Assembly (NCBI RefSeq): GCF_000485595.1
Contig: NW_014577299.1
Coordinates: 160,263-209,973, forward strand
Origin: Priapulus caudatus
Taxonomy: Eukaryota > Priapulida > Priapulimorpha > Priapulimorphida > Priapulidae
Reading direction: 5' to 3'
Length of the DNA: 49,711 bases
In this document: positions 1 to 11,989 of the stretch, piece by piece
Layout of the letters: the number at the start of each line of letters is the position of its first letter
How positions within the stretch are numbered: the first letter of the stretch is position 1
Program-made: the position numbers and the translations under genes
Notes under the pieces: model-generated
What the model saw: only the letters and a program-made list of their open reading frames with translations
The model's database searches: none
Told to the model about the DNA's origin: nothing

Positions 1-272
1 AAAAACCTAGAAATGGGCAAAGAAGGGTCCGCGGGGCATCCGGGGGGGGGGGACCGGATCTGATAAATGTTTGCATTCTAGACATCAAAATTACTGCTCA
101 AATCCTGTTAGAATGCACCAATTTTTAAACATTTTCTTTGGGGAGATCTCCAAACCCCCCCCCCAAAGTGGCCTTCGGCAGCTTTTTAAAACACCTGAAA
201 AAATAAGCAGGAAAAAGTGTCCTTTATTTCATCCTGGACACCTCCCTTTCAAAAATCCTGGATCCGCCCCTG
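1..272. mobile_element. Right end of a non-autonomous hAT-like element (truncated by window edge)
   Basis: The sequence up to 272 ends in CCTGGATCCGCCCCTG (257-272). Read from the other strand this starts CAGGGGCGGATCC, a terminus common in hAT-type non-autonomous transposons of invertebrates. The matching left end would lie outside the window, so its target duplication cannot be tested. No transposase reading frame is visible; the short open frame at 71-334 lies within the element and has no recognisable domain. Confidence 0.45.
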
Positions 273-1464
273 CAAGTTGGTTTTCGAAGCGATGCTCGTT
301 TTCCTTGTACAGTGGTGATAAATTGCATGTTTGACAGCTACCTTCACTGCTCAAATTTATCTCGTCAGCATTCAGTTTCTGCTTAAAAATAAATTAAAAT
401 TGAAATGTTAGATTTAATTTATTAGATCTAGGGCTATTATCAGTTTTAATTCACATGAAATTTTATATCGTGAGAAATATCACGTATGCGAACGTAAGCT
501 CTAAATATGTGGCCTTCATTTTACTGTTTATTTGTTTAGTTAATTCACTTAATTGAGGTGTATAACTAGCTGCAGCAGAAAAATAGACGAATCAGTTTAG
601 GTATTGGTTCTGGTATTCTTGTACTTGATATATATTCAAGAAGAAGAAAAAAGCGAGCCTATACACACTCATCAGTTAACCGTGCATAAACTAGATGAAT
701 TTGTACGTCTAAACGACGTAATGACATGACTGATGATGACACAATGACCGATAAAACGCGACCTCATTAATCAAGACACAATATTACGGTCTACGAGCAA
801 AAGTTAATGTTAAGCCTAATTTTGTTACTGGTACCGGGCCCCCTGAACACAAAGCACCAACGTGTATTCAACATGGCCGCTCATCTACTTACAATCGCAT
901 GTACATTACTGAGTCAACAATAATAATTCCTAACACAAACGCTTAAATCTCGGAAGATGTCGCGCCAAGCACATAATTTTGATCATACTATCAGCATTAG
1001 CGTCATGAACCTACCATATCGCTGCATTAAATTCCATGACGACTTCGTTGGAAAAAGTATTTCAGTTCCGCACGCGCGACGCCACAACACAAACGGAAAA
1101 TCCACAACACTTATAGAAGACAGTAGTTAGCACGAAGCTGACGCAAGTGCACAGGAGTGCAAACCCATTACATGCATGAACCCCTGTGCAAATTCATGTA
1201 CCGTATTTCATGGCTTATAAGAAGCATTTCTTAGCAGGTGCAGCTTGCACCGGTGTAGAAGATGCTCAGTGTTTTTTTAGATAGAATACGGTACATTGTA
1301 GGTATCAGCAAATAGCCTACAGCCTATAGGCCCTATACCAACCATGAAATGACTGATAGTGACAAGGGCATGGAAATACAAGAAATTTGAGAGGAAAAAC
1401 ATTTAAAAAAACAAACATGTGGTCTTATTATTGGTGAGCATGTATCTGCCGTGGGGAAATGCTA
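273..1464. other. 3' flank of NOA1, no gene recognised
   Basis: AT-rich sequence with no long open frame, no recognisable protein similarity and no RNA gene on either strand. It lies downstream of the NOA1 stop codon, since the gene is on the minus strand. Confidence 0.5.
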
Positions 1465-1470
1465 TTTATT
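1465..1470 (-). terminator. Candidate NOA1 polyadenylation signal
   Basis: AATAAA on the minus strand, about 305 nt after the NOA1 stop codon at 1776. It is the first canonical hexamer downstream. A CT-rich microsatellite would lie inside the 3' UTR. Confidence 0.4.
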
Positions 1471-1593
1471 GGGTAGTCAAGCGTTATCAGAGCATCTTTT
1501 AAGCTGCAAAATACGGTATTATTTACAAATCAAACAAATCTTGTGGCAAATAACTGCAAGACTAAATTGCCAACATCTGAGAGCAAATCGCAC

Positions 1594-1653
1594 AATCTCT
1601 CTCTCTCACTCTCTCTCTCTGTCTCTGTCTCTCGCTTTCTGTCTCTCTCTTCT
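1594..1653. repeat. CT/GA microsatellite in the NOA1 3' UTR region
   Basis: About 60 bp of interrupted CT repeat on the plus strand (GA on the transcribed strand). The open frames over it are low complexity. Confidence 0.8.
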
Positions 1654-1775
1654 TTGCAGAGTGCCAAATACAGGTCTAATGCATCGGAGCATGTTACACG
1701 CTGCGAGATGCGGTGTTCACCAGAGAACACTGCAGTGGCACGCTCAGCTCCCTCCCCCGCACTCACATGAGCCCT

Positions 1776-4700
1776 CTAGCGGTTGATCTCCCTGATCGGC
1801 CGCACGGCATACGCGTGCGTGCCATGTTTTCTCTTCCCTCGCAGACCGACGGCGTACGGCAACACGGCCGGCCGCCGCACGTGGATGCCGCTGCCACCTG
1901 GTGTCCAAACACGGAAGCTGCACTCATGCATGTCGCCCGCCGTCACAGACGCCCAACCTACAGGATTGAGAACGACAGAAGCAGCGCATTAAGTCAGCAG
2001 TCTGCATGAGAGATGTTACTCTTGATCGCTATTAATAATATAATCGAGTGAATTCAAACAGGATGTGCCCTATAAATACATAAAGCATGCCAAATAAAAA
2101 ACCTTTCATCTATAAACATGCAACGGTCAGATTTAAATGGTATTAAGTTTTTTTAACAGCAACAAGACTATGGATGCAAGAAACCAATTGTTTGCACGAT
2201 ACCAGTGGCGACCCATGCTCTGTAAACCTCAAATAATGCTCTCCATAAAATGTTTGAATTTATTTAAATGTCACTCTGGGGTGCCGTTGTTGTACCATTA
2301 GCAGATGCTGCAGTTTATGCCTACATAACTCATTCGATCAAATTTTGCGATTAAAAAGCGAATGTATGAAAATATAGAAATGGTTTGCATCGGCACTGAA
2401 ACAATTAACTAACACGAATAAAAATATCGATAGTGTTAGTGTTAGTTACTCAGTATTGAATATGGCATGGCACTGTCTGTGATAGCAAGTAAGAACCAAC
2501 ATGTAAACATATAAAGAATTCATCAATAAATGTGAATAGGAAGACACATGTATAGACTCTACACACACAAAAAAGAATAAAAACCTTTGCATCATGATCA
2601 CGAATAAGAATATATACACACATAATAGAGTCCACACATTAATAAAAATAATAATACACGTACACATACAGATTTCATACATTAATACGAATAAGAGCGT
2701 ATCTATATTTATGTTACCAGCAGAGGACAGCACTATGTCACACGGGCTCTTCTCCCATCCTAGGCCCAAAATGGGTGCGAGATCTTTATACTGCATGGCA
2801 GGGAAATCCTTCAGTCGAGCTGGGTTTGACTCGGGTACCTGTAAACACACGCTAGTGATTCAGCCCTAAGCCTTAGCTACACATGTGCATCGCTCATCTA
2901 TGTTTACACATCTTTGATATTTTGTTTACACATCTGCTGGGGGGGGGGTATTGATTGATGTACGGGGGGGGGGGGGGGGAGGGATTAAGTGATTTACACA
3001 GTATCTTATTTTTAAATGTTTAAAACGTGCATGCAACCTTTCAGGCTTTAATTTAAAAAATTTAAATTAGCTGGGTTCATCCAAGTTGCGTCAAAAAAAC
3101 TGCATCGGTTCCGGTTTTTTAACTTGCCACAATTATAGTATTAATTAATTCAATAATTTAATGACTACACTTGATAATTAGTAGTATTACAATTGTGGTA
3201 ACAGCCAACCAGGGACGCCACACTGACCTGTAACTTGCCGGCATGTAGTGCCTCTGCATACCACTCGTCTGCCTCCACGGTGAATCGCACATTGACAGGA
3301 AGACGTGCAGACGCAAACACAGTGATCAGTGCTTGCTTCACGCCCTGCAGACATAAACAGTAACATGATCTACAGCAGGCACCAGGGGGCGCTGTGTATG
3401 CTAAGCAAACACACTGATCAGTGCCAGCATTCTACAGATTCGTTACCACAAGTACCATATTCGTTTGGCGTACAATCAAACGTGTACTTCCTGTCCCCAA
3501 TACAAAACAGACATCTCTAGATGGAGGACACTTTTGGAGTTTTCCATGAGTGACAGTTACACAGAGAAATTACCTCTATAGAACAGAAATCTGCCTATAA
3601 AAGACAGTTTTGGTAAAGAACCCGTTATACAGTGCAACCAACTCTACGGAAAGGAAACCTATCTATGAGGGACACATCCCTAGTTTTCCCGGAGCGACCG
3701 TTACACACAGTGGATTGGCTGTGATGGCCGGCTTACCTGCAGGTAGTCTATACGCGCGAGTCCACCCAGGAAGAGCGTGCGCTCGGGCCACAGAATGAAC
3801 GTGCGTGGAACGACAATCTCCTTCGGTAGAGTCGCCAGCAGCTCCTTAGATGTCAGCTTATTGATGATCTAAAGAAATAGACAGAACAAGGTGGAGGAGA
3901 GGTGACCCAATTGTTAGCACTCGAAACTTTACTCTGTTAAGCGTTTGGGGTTTGAGTAAGAGCGTGTTCACTGCTGTTGTGCAGTCGAGGGTGGCGCTTT
4001 ATCGCGATTTGTTTTAGTTCCCACCAGCTGTAGAAACGTGTTCAGAGTGATGTTGTAGAGCTAACTACCTCACCCGCGCAAAAGCAAGAGCTTTGCTGGG
4101 CTAATTCTGACAGAGATGCCAGAGAAACATGGTCGTATAGACCCCATGTTCCGCAAATGAGGAAACATAGACAGGAAAGCTTCACGTTTTAATTTCACAA
4201 TTCCGCTCGATCTGAGGAAAAAAAAAACAGAGCTTTACTAGGAGATAAAAGCATTCACACAGATATTCTTGTAACAGAACGTAGATAATTACAGTCAGAC
4301 CTGTGTCAGTCGTCACCTCTATAGAATGGACACCTGTCTATAAAAGACGCTTCATTTGTGTGAGTTACGTAGAAACACCACGCCCATGGAATAGACAACT
4401 GTCTAGAAAAGAGGCTCTCACCCCTTGAGTGCCATCTACACATTGAAATCACATCTTTCAAATGTACACCTGCTTATAAAGGTCAATTTCGGCATTCGTG
4501 ACCCTTAAACGCAACAACGACTGCATCACCATGTCGGTGTTACCTGATCTTCTAGAATCGTGCCCGGCGTGTCGTACAGCCAGCGTCCGCGGAACATCTG
4601 CTCCTGTGTATTAAGGACAGGTGCATCGCCGTCGGCGATCCGCGGTTCATCTCCGCCGTCCGTGAACACGTTGTAGGAGAAAGGGTTCTTCCACGGTAGC

Positions 4701-7700
4701 TCACGACCTTCGTCTTCCCCGTCTCCCTCTACATCCTCCTCCTCCGGGGCGCCGAACGTTCTCCCAATGTGACCTTGACAAAATGAGGGGAAAGGTCGAG
4801 ACGTCAGTGCCACACACACAGACAACACTGTGCAGCAATCTTTGCCGGCACAACACCACGCAACATTTTGCTCCACGCTTTTTCCTACAGCATCATTTTT
4901 CATGCACATTTCTTCTGCTCGCAAAATATCTCCCTAAGCAATACCGCTCAACATTTTTTCCACACACAATACCGCACAAAATTTTTCCCACACACAATAC
5001 TGCACATGTTTTCCACACTCAATACCGCACAACAATTTTTCCACACTCAATACCGCACAACATTATTTCCACACACAATACCGCACAACATTTTTTCCAC
5101 AAAATACCGCGCAACATTTTTTTGTCCGGCACAACACGGCGCAACATTCCCCCCCCCCCGCACAACACTGTGCAACAGTTCTCGCAGTATACCCCATTTT
5201 TCTCACGCCACGCACACAACACCACACCCACCATGTGCGTAACATCGCGTCCCCCGCGCGTCGCCACGACTCACCCAGCAGGGTCGCGTACTTGGGACTG
5301 CGCGAGTGCTTCAGCTTGCCCTGCCGGTACCTCCGCTCGGCAGATGCATGGCCGCGCTCGCGGCGCATGCGCACGATGCGCGCGTGCAGACGCCACGGCG
5401 TCGGACGCAGGATCGGAAACTTCAGTAGGTTCAAGGTCGTACCTGTCGAAACGCACACGCCGGCAGCCGAGATCACACAGTGTTCTAATTATAATGTACA
5501 TACATACAGTGCTCAATTTTAAGGTTTTTTTGGGTTGTCCGGAGGACAACCAAGAGAGTAGCATATGGTTGTCCCTCAAGAGTTTTGGTTGTTCGGATAT
5601 TATTTAAACATGTGCTGCATGCGCTCTGCCCACGTGATGCTCAGTGCTGTAAAGCAAAAGGCCTAATCATATAAATTTTGTACGTATTGCAGTGACAGCA
5701 GACATGGCCATTCGCATTGTTTCACTCATTATATGAAGAGAATAAAATATTGGTAATGTGGTAAATGATGCTGGGATCAAGGACGTATAATAATAGTAAT
5801 TAAAAGTTGCATGAAATTTATTTCATAACATTTACATTAAGTTAACTATACCACTACTAACATTACTAACATTACTAACACTGTGTCAAGTCACAGATGA
5901 GTGACTTAAAAATGAAAAATGAAAAATGAAAAATGAAAAATTGAAAAATTAAAACGAAACATTGTGTTGTTAAACATGTGATGTTATACTTTGTATCAAG
6001 CAAGCCAGACAATGCGTCTAGACATGTACGTTTGCCGCATATTTGCATATTGCATATTGTGCAACCCTGGCCGTATGTAAAATGAACGTGTGCATTATGA
6101 ATATAAAAATTTGATAGAGGTTGGACACCGGAAAACCACGGAAGCCGTAGTTGACTGAGAGAAAATCCAGTCGTCACGGACGACCGGACGACTGTTAAAA
6201 TTGAGCCCTGACATATACGTATGTGCGTATGTGTCCATGCATCTGTGTTAGTTCCTGACTGCAAGCGTTTGTGCATGCGCATTAGTCGTGTATACGGTAT
6301 ACCTCTATGTTAATTAGTATAAATGTTAATATGCAGAGGTCATGACCCCAGTAGAATGCGAGCACACCTACGCATGCCGTAAATTACTATACCCATCACA
6401 GAGAAATAAGGCTTGTCGACATGTTAGTGTTACAAAAAAACAAAACATTTTGTAAATATTTTACCTAAAGCCATGGCCATTAAGTAAAAATGGCCAGTGA
6501 GATTATACCGCTTGCATGAATTAAGCAATGCTATTCTAATTCAAATGATTTAATACGGCACTTCAGAAAAAAAACATGCGTGCCTGGCAGCCTGGGCATT
6601 CAGAAGAGTGAGGGTATTTGCTAATATAATTTGCTAATTTAGTTCCAAAATCAGGATAACATCGGTCACGTGCTGCCATCTAGTGCAAATTATTGCAGAG
6701 TATACGCAAAAAACCATTACGTATAACAACAGATGTACTTACATGAAACTACATTGCACATTAATTTAAATAGTATTACCATACAATTTAATAAAATTAT
6801 AATTTTGAATAGCTGTTCACCAGCACGTTGTGATGATTGCCTAATCAAAATTAAGATCAATAATGCCAGTAGTAACATAGGTGAATACTTTGATAGTTTT
6901 TGTTGTAACTATTATGCAGTTATTATATCTGAACACATCAACAGACATCAGCAGAAGATGGCATTAACTCCGGAAACTCAGTGCAAGTTTACAATAATTA
7001 TCAGGATTAATTCCAAAAATAATAATCAATGCCGACAGGGGGATGGTCGAAGCTGCATAATACTAGCTCTCCTGCTCCATAAAGAATAGTAACAAGTGCC
7101 GCAGAGCGACAGGGCTCATCTGGTGTCTGGTGTTCTGCTGATAAATTCATTTGTGCATACAAGACGTCTTATACACAAATGCCGCGGAGCGACAGCGCTC
7201 ATCTAACGTCTACTGCGGTGACTCTATGGTGGAGTGGTGGGATTCTAGTAAACCCTGTTAGTCCCAAATGTGTTCACATATGTGCCAAAACAGTGGAAGG
7301 CACAGGGATGGTATCAGGAACCTTCTCAAAGGAACGTTCGTTGGGATCGTTATGAAAGTTGCCACGAGATGGTGCGTACGTTTAAGTGTCTTAAGATTAA
7401 AGATGGAAGCTCCTATCGTACGTAGTAGCAACAACTATTTGCAAGACAGAATAGGTAAGCACTCATCCATTTACCTACGCTAGCCTACAGGCTGAAATAG
7501 AGAGCTGCCACCTGTAACTAATTAACACAGGCAAAAAATACACAGTACTATCACCACTACATGCACTGGCAGTGGCCACTGGCAGTGGCATAAGTTACAT
7601 GTAACACACTGACATTACAGAATGCCATAGAAATTATATGATTTAAGGAGCATAAACCTTCTTCAACCAAATTTAGCTTTTGAAATTTCACTGTGACATT

Positions 7701-10700
7701 GTAGCCTCATACATCCAGGCATGTATAGATTCTACTAGCAAACCCGGCAGTCAAATTCTTTCTAACAATAAACAAATCCATGTTTAACCTGCCTCTTGAG
7801 GGTCAAAAGGTTATCCGACACTTACTCTTCGCATGTCAGCAGAAAGTACATTTCATGGTCCTTTCAATAAAGCCATAAAAATGCTAGGTCACCGCTGAAA
7901 CAAAAAAGTTTTTCAATCGCTCCGTCAGACCATGTCCTCAGAAAATGTCTAAAATCTGCCCTGTGCCCCATTGACCTGTGACCTTCAATTTCGGCACAGT
8001 GATGGCTTTTCCTACCATGATGCTATACACCAACTATCACGAGCCTAGGTCGAGCCGTTTAGATTTGTGCCGCAATTCTGCATTTCCTCCCTATACCTTA
8101 AGTTAAGGAGGGAATGTTCCCCCTTCTTTTACACATCTTGACCTTTGACCTTTGACCCCCAGCTTCGACATCCCAACTCGTTTTCGGATTACCGCCCCAC
8201 GTCTCGAATATCGTGACCGTACGTAGAGCGGTTAAGATTTGTGCCCAACTGTTGACGGACGGACGGACGCACGGACGGACGATCATGCGATTCTACAAGC
8301 TGCATCTGACATGTCAGATGAGCTAAAAACCAATGTACTGCACTTTCTTCCTGGATTTACTTGAGGTAGGTTCAGAAAGGGAGACCTTTTCTGTTCAACT
8401 CACCAGGCCACATCGATACGGTAGCTCTGTGTATCAGGTCTGAGGCTTTACTCTGACAGTAATCAGACTGCAGAAGTGCATTGAAGAGTGATGACTTGCC
8501 CACATTCGTCGCCCCAAGCAAATAAACATCACCTGCAAAACACCAAATGATAAAAGCTTAGCTGGTATCTTACTTGCAATAGGCATACACGGGAAGGTTG
8601 AATATTACTATTTACATGTGCACAACATTTGAGTATGACATGGAATGAACCGTATGATGTAGCAAATAAAAATAAACATTTGCAGAATAACCCAACTTGA
8701 TGATCCGTTCTAGATTTTTACGTATTACATATTGCACGGATATTACCCGAGATGTGCCCACCTTTCTCTTTCTTCAGAGATTGAAGTTTTGTGATGAAGT
8801 CTTCAACCCCGTAGCCGGTCTTAGCGCTTACCAAGTGGACCATCTCAACGTTGTTCTTGACATCTATACCTGTATTCAGCAGAAACAACACAGTACAGCA
8901 ATACAATATATATATATATATATATAATATAATATAAATATATATGTAATATAGTGGGACCTTGATGCAAATATTAAGCTCTCAGTAATCGCTAGTGCAG
9001 AGCGAAACACAGGCAGCAACAATAACAAGACATATGCACAACCTGCTAGTGGGTCCTTGTTTGAATGTGATGTGATATTTACACAGTACGTTTACACCTC
9101 TACTATCTTCCCTGGCTCTAATATGTGAAAGTTAGGTTTAACTTTCAGTTACCTTAGTAACAGTTATTTATTAATGAACCTAGTATGATACTACTATACA
9201 GTCAAATCTGGGTAAACACTAACACCTCTACAGAATGGACATCATGCCATAAAGAAGTGACACTTAAACAGTAAAACCACCTCTATAGCACGGACACCTG
9301 TCTATAAAATTTTTTTCCCCCTGGGTCACTTTCATAAACATGTTTAACATGTATTACATTATTAGATTATGATTATTCCTACCAGCATCCTTCAGGCACT
9401 GAGTGACAGAGGCTGTAACCCTGCTAAGGTATCCATCTTTATCCTTCATCAGTAAATCCACCTGCAATTGTGAATTGCACACGGGTCTACATACATACAC
9501 CCAACACATATATCTGCTTCTATTAATATGCCAACCTGTAATAGTCACACACAAAAAACATCAAAAGACTCCCTTCATTTCCTAAGATTCTTAGAATGTA
9601 AAGAGATATAAATGCACTTCAACAGATAAATGTGTTACCTTATCTGCAACTACAACCATTTTGTTCTTAAAGCCTATCATCGTGAAGGTTACGCAAGCAA
9701 AAAAACATTCAACATGTTCACTTTATTTCGTGAGTGTCTTAGAAATCGACAAAGTTTTTCTTTTACTAAATGATAATTGAAAACAGAATTTTCTTCACTT
9801 TCAACTATACTATCATTTAAGCACTCAAACAACAACACGTTACCTTATTAGCAACTACAACAATTTTATTCTTGGAGCCCATCAGCGATTGCAGGTTTGG
9901 CGGTATGCAGCATGGCACGTCCATGACATCTAACATCAGCACAACTAGCGCCCTCTCTCTCTTGATCCTCGCCACCACATCAAACCAGTCCTGCTGCGGG
10001 ACGTTGACGTTTAAAGCAATGTCGTAGCGAATCATGTACTCGCACCGCTGGCAGACGGATTTCGAGAGCTCACCGGTCGCTACCAGCTCCTTGTACTTTT
10101 GACTCGGGAGGTAACCTGAGAATACACAAGTCGTTTTATATGCACGAACTGAATATTACTATTAGCAGGATTTTTCACGCATGTGCGCGGGGTGTGGAAA
10201 AACTCAAGAGTGGACAGGGGTCGAAATTAGATTTTTATTATGGTATCCATTCGGGATACCAGGTATTGAAATCTGGTATCCCCCCCAAAAGATCTGGTAT
10301 CCCATTTTTTCGATAGTAATTTCAACAATGTTGGTATCCAAAATCTTTAAATATGCAATAATAGCATTTGAAAATTATTAATATGTAATGTAATTATTAT
10401 ATAAAAACATGAAAACAGATTCACAGATATGCACAGACAAGTACACTGCACACGTATTGTCTAGACGCATTGTCTGGTTCGCCTAATACAATGTATACAC
10501 ATCACATTTATGATCAGATCGCGCGCACTCGCTCTGCGCGCACTCGCTCAGATGCGCTGCCGTATAAAGTTGATAACTTAACAACCACTATCCCGATTTC
10601 GACGAGTTTTTTTACTATCTAGGTAATCTGGTATCTAACGCAAGAATCTACTATCCTGCGGATATCGGGATACCGCTAATTTCGACCCCTGGTGGAGGGT

Positions 10701-11791
10701 AGCCTGAAGGTACACGTCATCTTATATGCATGAACTGAATATTAGACTATTAGTAGGATTTTTTCTGCATGCGCGCGGATTGTGAGAAAACTCAAAGGTG
10801 GGAGTAAGCTTGAGAGTACACAAGTCGTTTTATAAGCACGCACAACATATTAGTAGGATTTTACGCACGTGTGTGGGATGTAAAGAAAAAAACAAATTAT
10901 AGTTTAAATTAATCGAATATATCCGTTTAAAATTGTGCGAATGATGCATAACGTGCATAAAACCTGTAATGTAACTCTGATACCTGGCAGGAACGTGTCC
11001 TGGCAGTGCAAGTGGGCCCCACATCCCCTGCACGGCAGCTCGCTGGCAGGGACCGCAGGGTCTGGCGTGCCGCGATACGTGTGCAGCAAGTCTCTGTAGC
11101 GTCTGTCCTCCGACGCCCGCTCCTTCAAAACGTCGAGTCTAATCGCGTCAAACTCGATCGCATCCACCTCGTCTACTGTCACGATTTCTTCCTCCTCCAC
11201 CAATGATGACGACGGGGAGGTCGCGGAAGGGTCGGCGTCAGACAGAGGGCGCCGCCGCGTGCTCTCCCGCAGTATCTTGATCTCTCGCCGCACAGGCGCT
11301 CTCACGTCGGCCACGTTCCGCTGAAACGGGTACACCGGCGCCACCTCCTCTGCCTCGGTCTCGTCGCCGGACGCGATCGGGTTCCCGTCGCCGTCGACGA
11401 CGTCGGAGTATTCTTGTGCGAACCTCGTCGCGTGCAGCCTCAGGTACGCGCGCGCGGCCGGCGGCAGCAACGCGGGCGTGTCGTCGTCGCCGTCGGCGAC
11501 CGCGCGAGCGTCGAATCCCAGCTTGCGGAGTTTAGCTAGTCGGCTGCGCTCTCGCTTCGCGCTCGTGAAGTCGGCGAACAGTCGCTCGCGCTCGCGCTGC
11601 CGTTCGACGGCTGCCGCGAGGGTCGCCGCGTCGCGTGCTGCGGGGGAAGCGCGTCGCCCGCCGTCGCCGTGGTAACACGCTCGGATCGAACGCGCCGGAA
11701 AGACGCTGGCAATAAGCAGGTTACCGCGAGGCACCGCCCTGCCGCACATCCGCGGAACGAGCCGCGCAAAACTCAGAACCGCGACAGGCAT
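1776..11791 (-). CDS. NOA1: NOA1, mitochondrial circularly permuted GTPase (11 exons)
   Basis: GTPase of the YqeH/NOA1 family, which in animals acts in mitochondrial ribosome function. Exons read on the minus strand: 11791-10984, 10115-9844, 9461-9383, 8869-8762, 8532-8404, 5442-5275, 4773-4544, 3868-3737, 3344-3228, 2838-2718, 1957-1776. All joins are GT-AG and phases agree, giving 781 aa with stop TAG (human protein about 700). The first ~45 residues are Arg-rich and almost free of acidic residues, like a mitochondrial presequence. A zinc-binding treble clef is visible (C254xxC257, C291xxC294). GTPase motifs come in permuted order: NKVD 359-362, SAK 401-403, P-loop GATNVGKS 429-436, GTT 466-468, DTPG 589-592. 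The last exons match the conserved C-terminal domain, ending near [13 protein letters not shown]. The start is the first ATG of the open frame. Introns 1 and 2 hold copies of exon 2 edges. Confidence 0.93.
2938..2985. repeat. Poly-G tracts in a NOA1 intron
   Basis: Two G runs separated by a short spacer, between exons 9 and 10 of NOA1. They could form a G-rich structure, or their lengths could be sequencing-uncertain. Confidence 0.6.
3560..3725. repeat. Dispersed ~60-bp repeat (CCTCTATAGAA family), copy 1
   Basis: Two to three degenerate units with the core CCTCTATAGAACAGA followed by CTGTCTATAAAAGACAG and a TTACACAG segment. The same unit recurs at 4.3-4.5, 9.2-9.3 and 24.0-24.3 kb, always in introns of NOA1 or SLU7. 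Here it abuts the exon at 3737-3868. I do not recognise the family. Confidence 0.65.
4300..4505. repeat. Dispersed ~60-bp repeat (CCTCTATAGAA family), copy 2
   Basis: Three degenerate units of the same sequence as at 3.56 kb, ending about 40 bp from the NOA1 exon at 4544-4773. Confidence 0.65.
4849..5185. repeat. Minisatellite filling NOA1 intron 6
   Basis: About ten units of roughly 25-29 bp with consensus AATACCGCACAACATTTTTT followed by CCACACAC. The array occupies most of the 501-bp intron between the exons at 5275-5442 and 4544-4773. The long open frames through it exist only because the repeat happens to lack stops, and are not genes. Confidence 0.85.
5507..6210. mobile_element. Non-autonomous DNA transposon, CAG-ended, 5-bp TSD (copy A)
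   Basis: 704 bp with inverted ends CAGTGCTCAATTTTAA (left) and the reverse complement of CAGGGCTCAATTTTAA (right). It is flanked by perfect ACATA duplications at 5502-5506 and 6211-6215. It is homologous along most of its length, in opposite orientation, to the element at 17,286-17,985. No transposase frame. CAG...CTG ends with a 5-bp duplication fit hAT5-type elements. It sits in a NOA1 intron and contains a short GAAAAAT microsatellite at 5,905-5,950. Confidence 0.8.
8040..8345. repeat. Dispersed repeat with a GGACGGAC motif in a NOA1 intron
   Basis: Contains a run of CGGA/GGAC units near 8,255-8,282 and a TTGACCTTTGACC motif near 8,140. Sequences of this style are common 3' parts of interspersed repeats in marine invertebrates. 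No coding capacity; family not identified. Confidence 0.4.
9222..9312. repeat. Dispersed ~60-bp repeat (CCTCTATAGAA family), copy 3
   Basis: One and a half units of the repeat also seen at 3.6, 4.3 and 24 kb, just downstream (in gene direction) of the NOA1 exon at 9383-9461. Confidence 0.6.
9639..9685 (-). pseudogene. Partial duplicate of the NOA1 exon 2 3' end inside intron 2
   Basis: On the minus strand this stretch reads [11 protein letters not shown] followed directly by GTAACA. It parallels [11 protein letters not shown] and GTAACG at the true end of exon 2 (9844 and upward). Coding frame and splice donor are both preserved. It lies about 205 bp downstream of the original. Only about 15 codons are recognisable, so it is more likely a junction duplication than a working alternative exon. 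Confidence 0.7.
10111..10880. repeat. Three-unit tandem array seeded at the NOA1 exon 2 acceptor, interrupted by a transposon
   Basis: Units of about 95-105 bp start near 10,111, 10,697 and 10,805. The first unit includes the true splice acceptor and first bases of exon 2 (CTCAG then GTTACCTCC on the minus strand). The second unit carries the degenerate equivalent (TTCAG then GCTACCCTCC). The transposon at 10,215-10,691 is inserted between the first and second units. Confidence 0.75.
10215..10691. mobile_element. Non-autonomous DNA transposon, CAG-ended, 5-bp TSD (copy C)
   Basis: 477 bp with perfect 16-bp inverted ends CAGGGGTCGAAATTAG, flanked by GTGGA at 10210-10214 and 10692-10696. Its interior (GGTATCC-rich segment and CGCGCGCACTCGCTC segment) is shared with the element at 17,286-17,985 although the ends differ. 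No transposase. It lies inside the tandem array in NOA1 intron 1. Confidence 0.85.
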
Positions 11792-11989
11792 TTCGACGAG
11801 CGACGCGGGCTATAAAAGAAGTATATGAAATAAACAACGGAGAAAGAACGGGATGACCGTCAAAAGCAGAAAAAAAAATTGGGAAAAAAACTAAAGCTCG
11901 CGAAGTTTGCGACAGCCCTGCTAGGTCACGCCGCGTTTCGTCAGTCCCGCGCGCTCGTGTTCGTACATGATCCCACGTCGTCTAGACGA
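11792..11989 (-). promoter_or_regulatory. Short COPS9-NOA1 spacer with splice-acceptor-like sequence
   Basis: 198 bp separate the COPS9 stop from the NOA1 start. On the minus strand the spacer ends in a pyrimidine-rich tract closing with TTCTTTTATAG (AG at 11811-11810), 18 nt before the NOA1 ATG. This looks like a 3' splice acceptor. No AATAAA for COPS9 is present in the spacer. It may be an outron acceptor for trans-splicing, the acceptor of a 5' UTR intron, or an ordinary compact promoter. The sequence alone cannot decide. Confidence 0.4.

Noticed and set aside
2446-2850. 134-residue minus-strand open frame as a separate gene
   Set aside because: Only its first part is coding and it is exon 10 of NOA1 (2838-2718); the remainder is intron read-through.
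4783-5607. 274-residue plus-strand open frame
   Set aside because: Runs through the NOA1 intron 6 minisatellite and antisense to a NOA1 exon; composition follows the repeat.
7085-7205. Direct repeat of a GCCGCRGAGCGACAG segment (7,098 and 7,181)
   Set aside because: Only about 24 bp are shared and no element boundaries are visible; too little to call a family.
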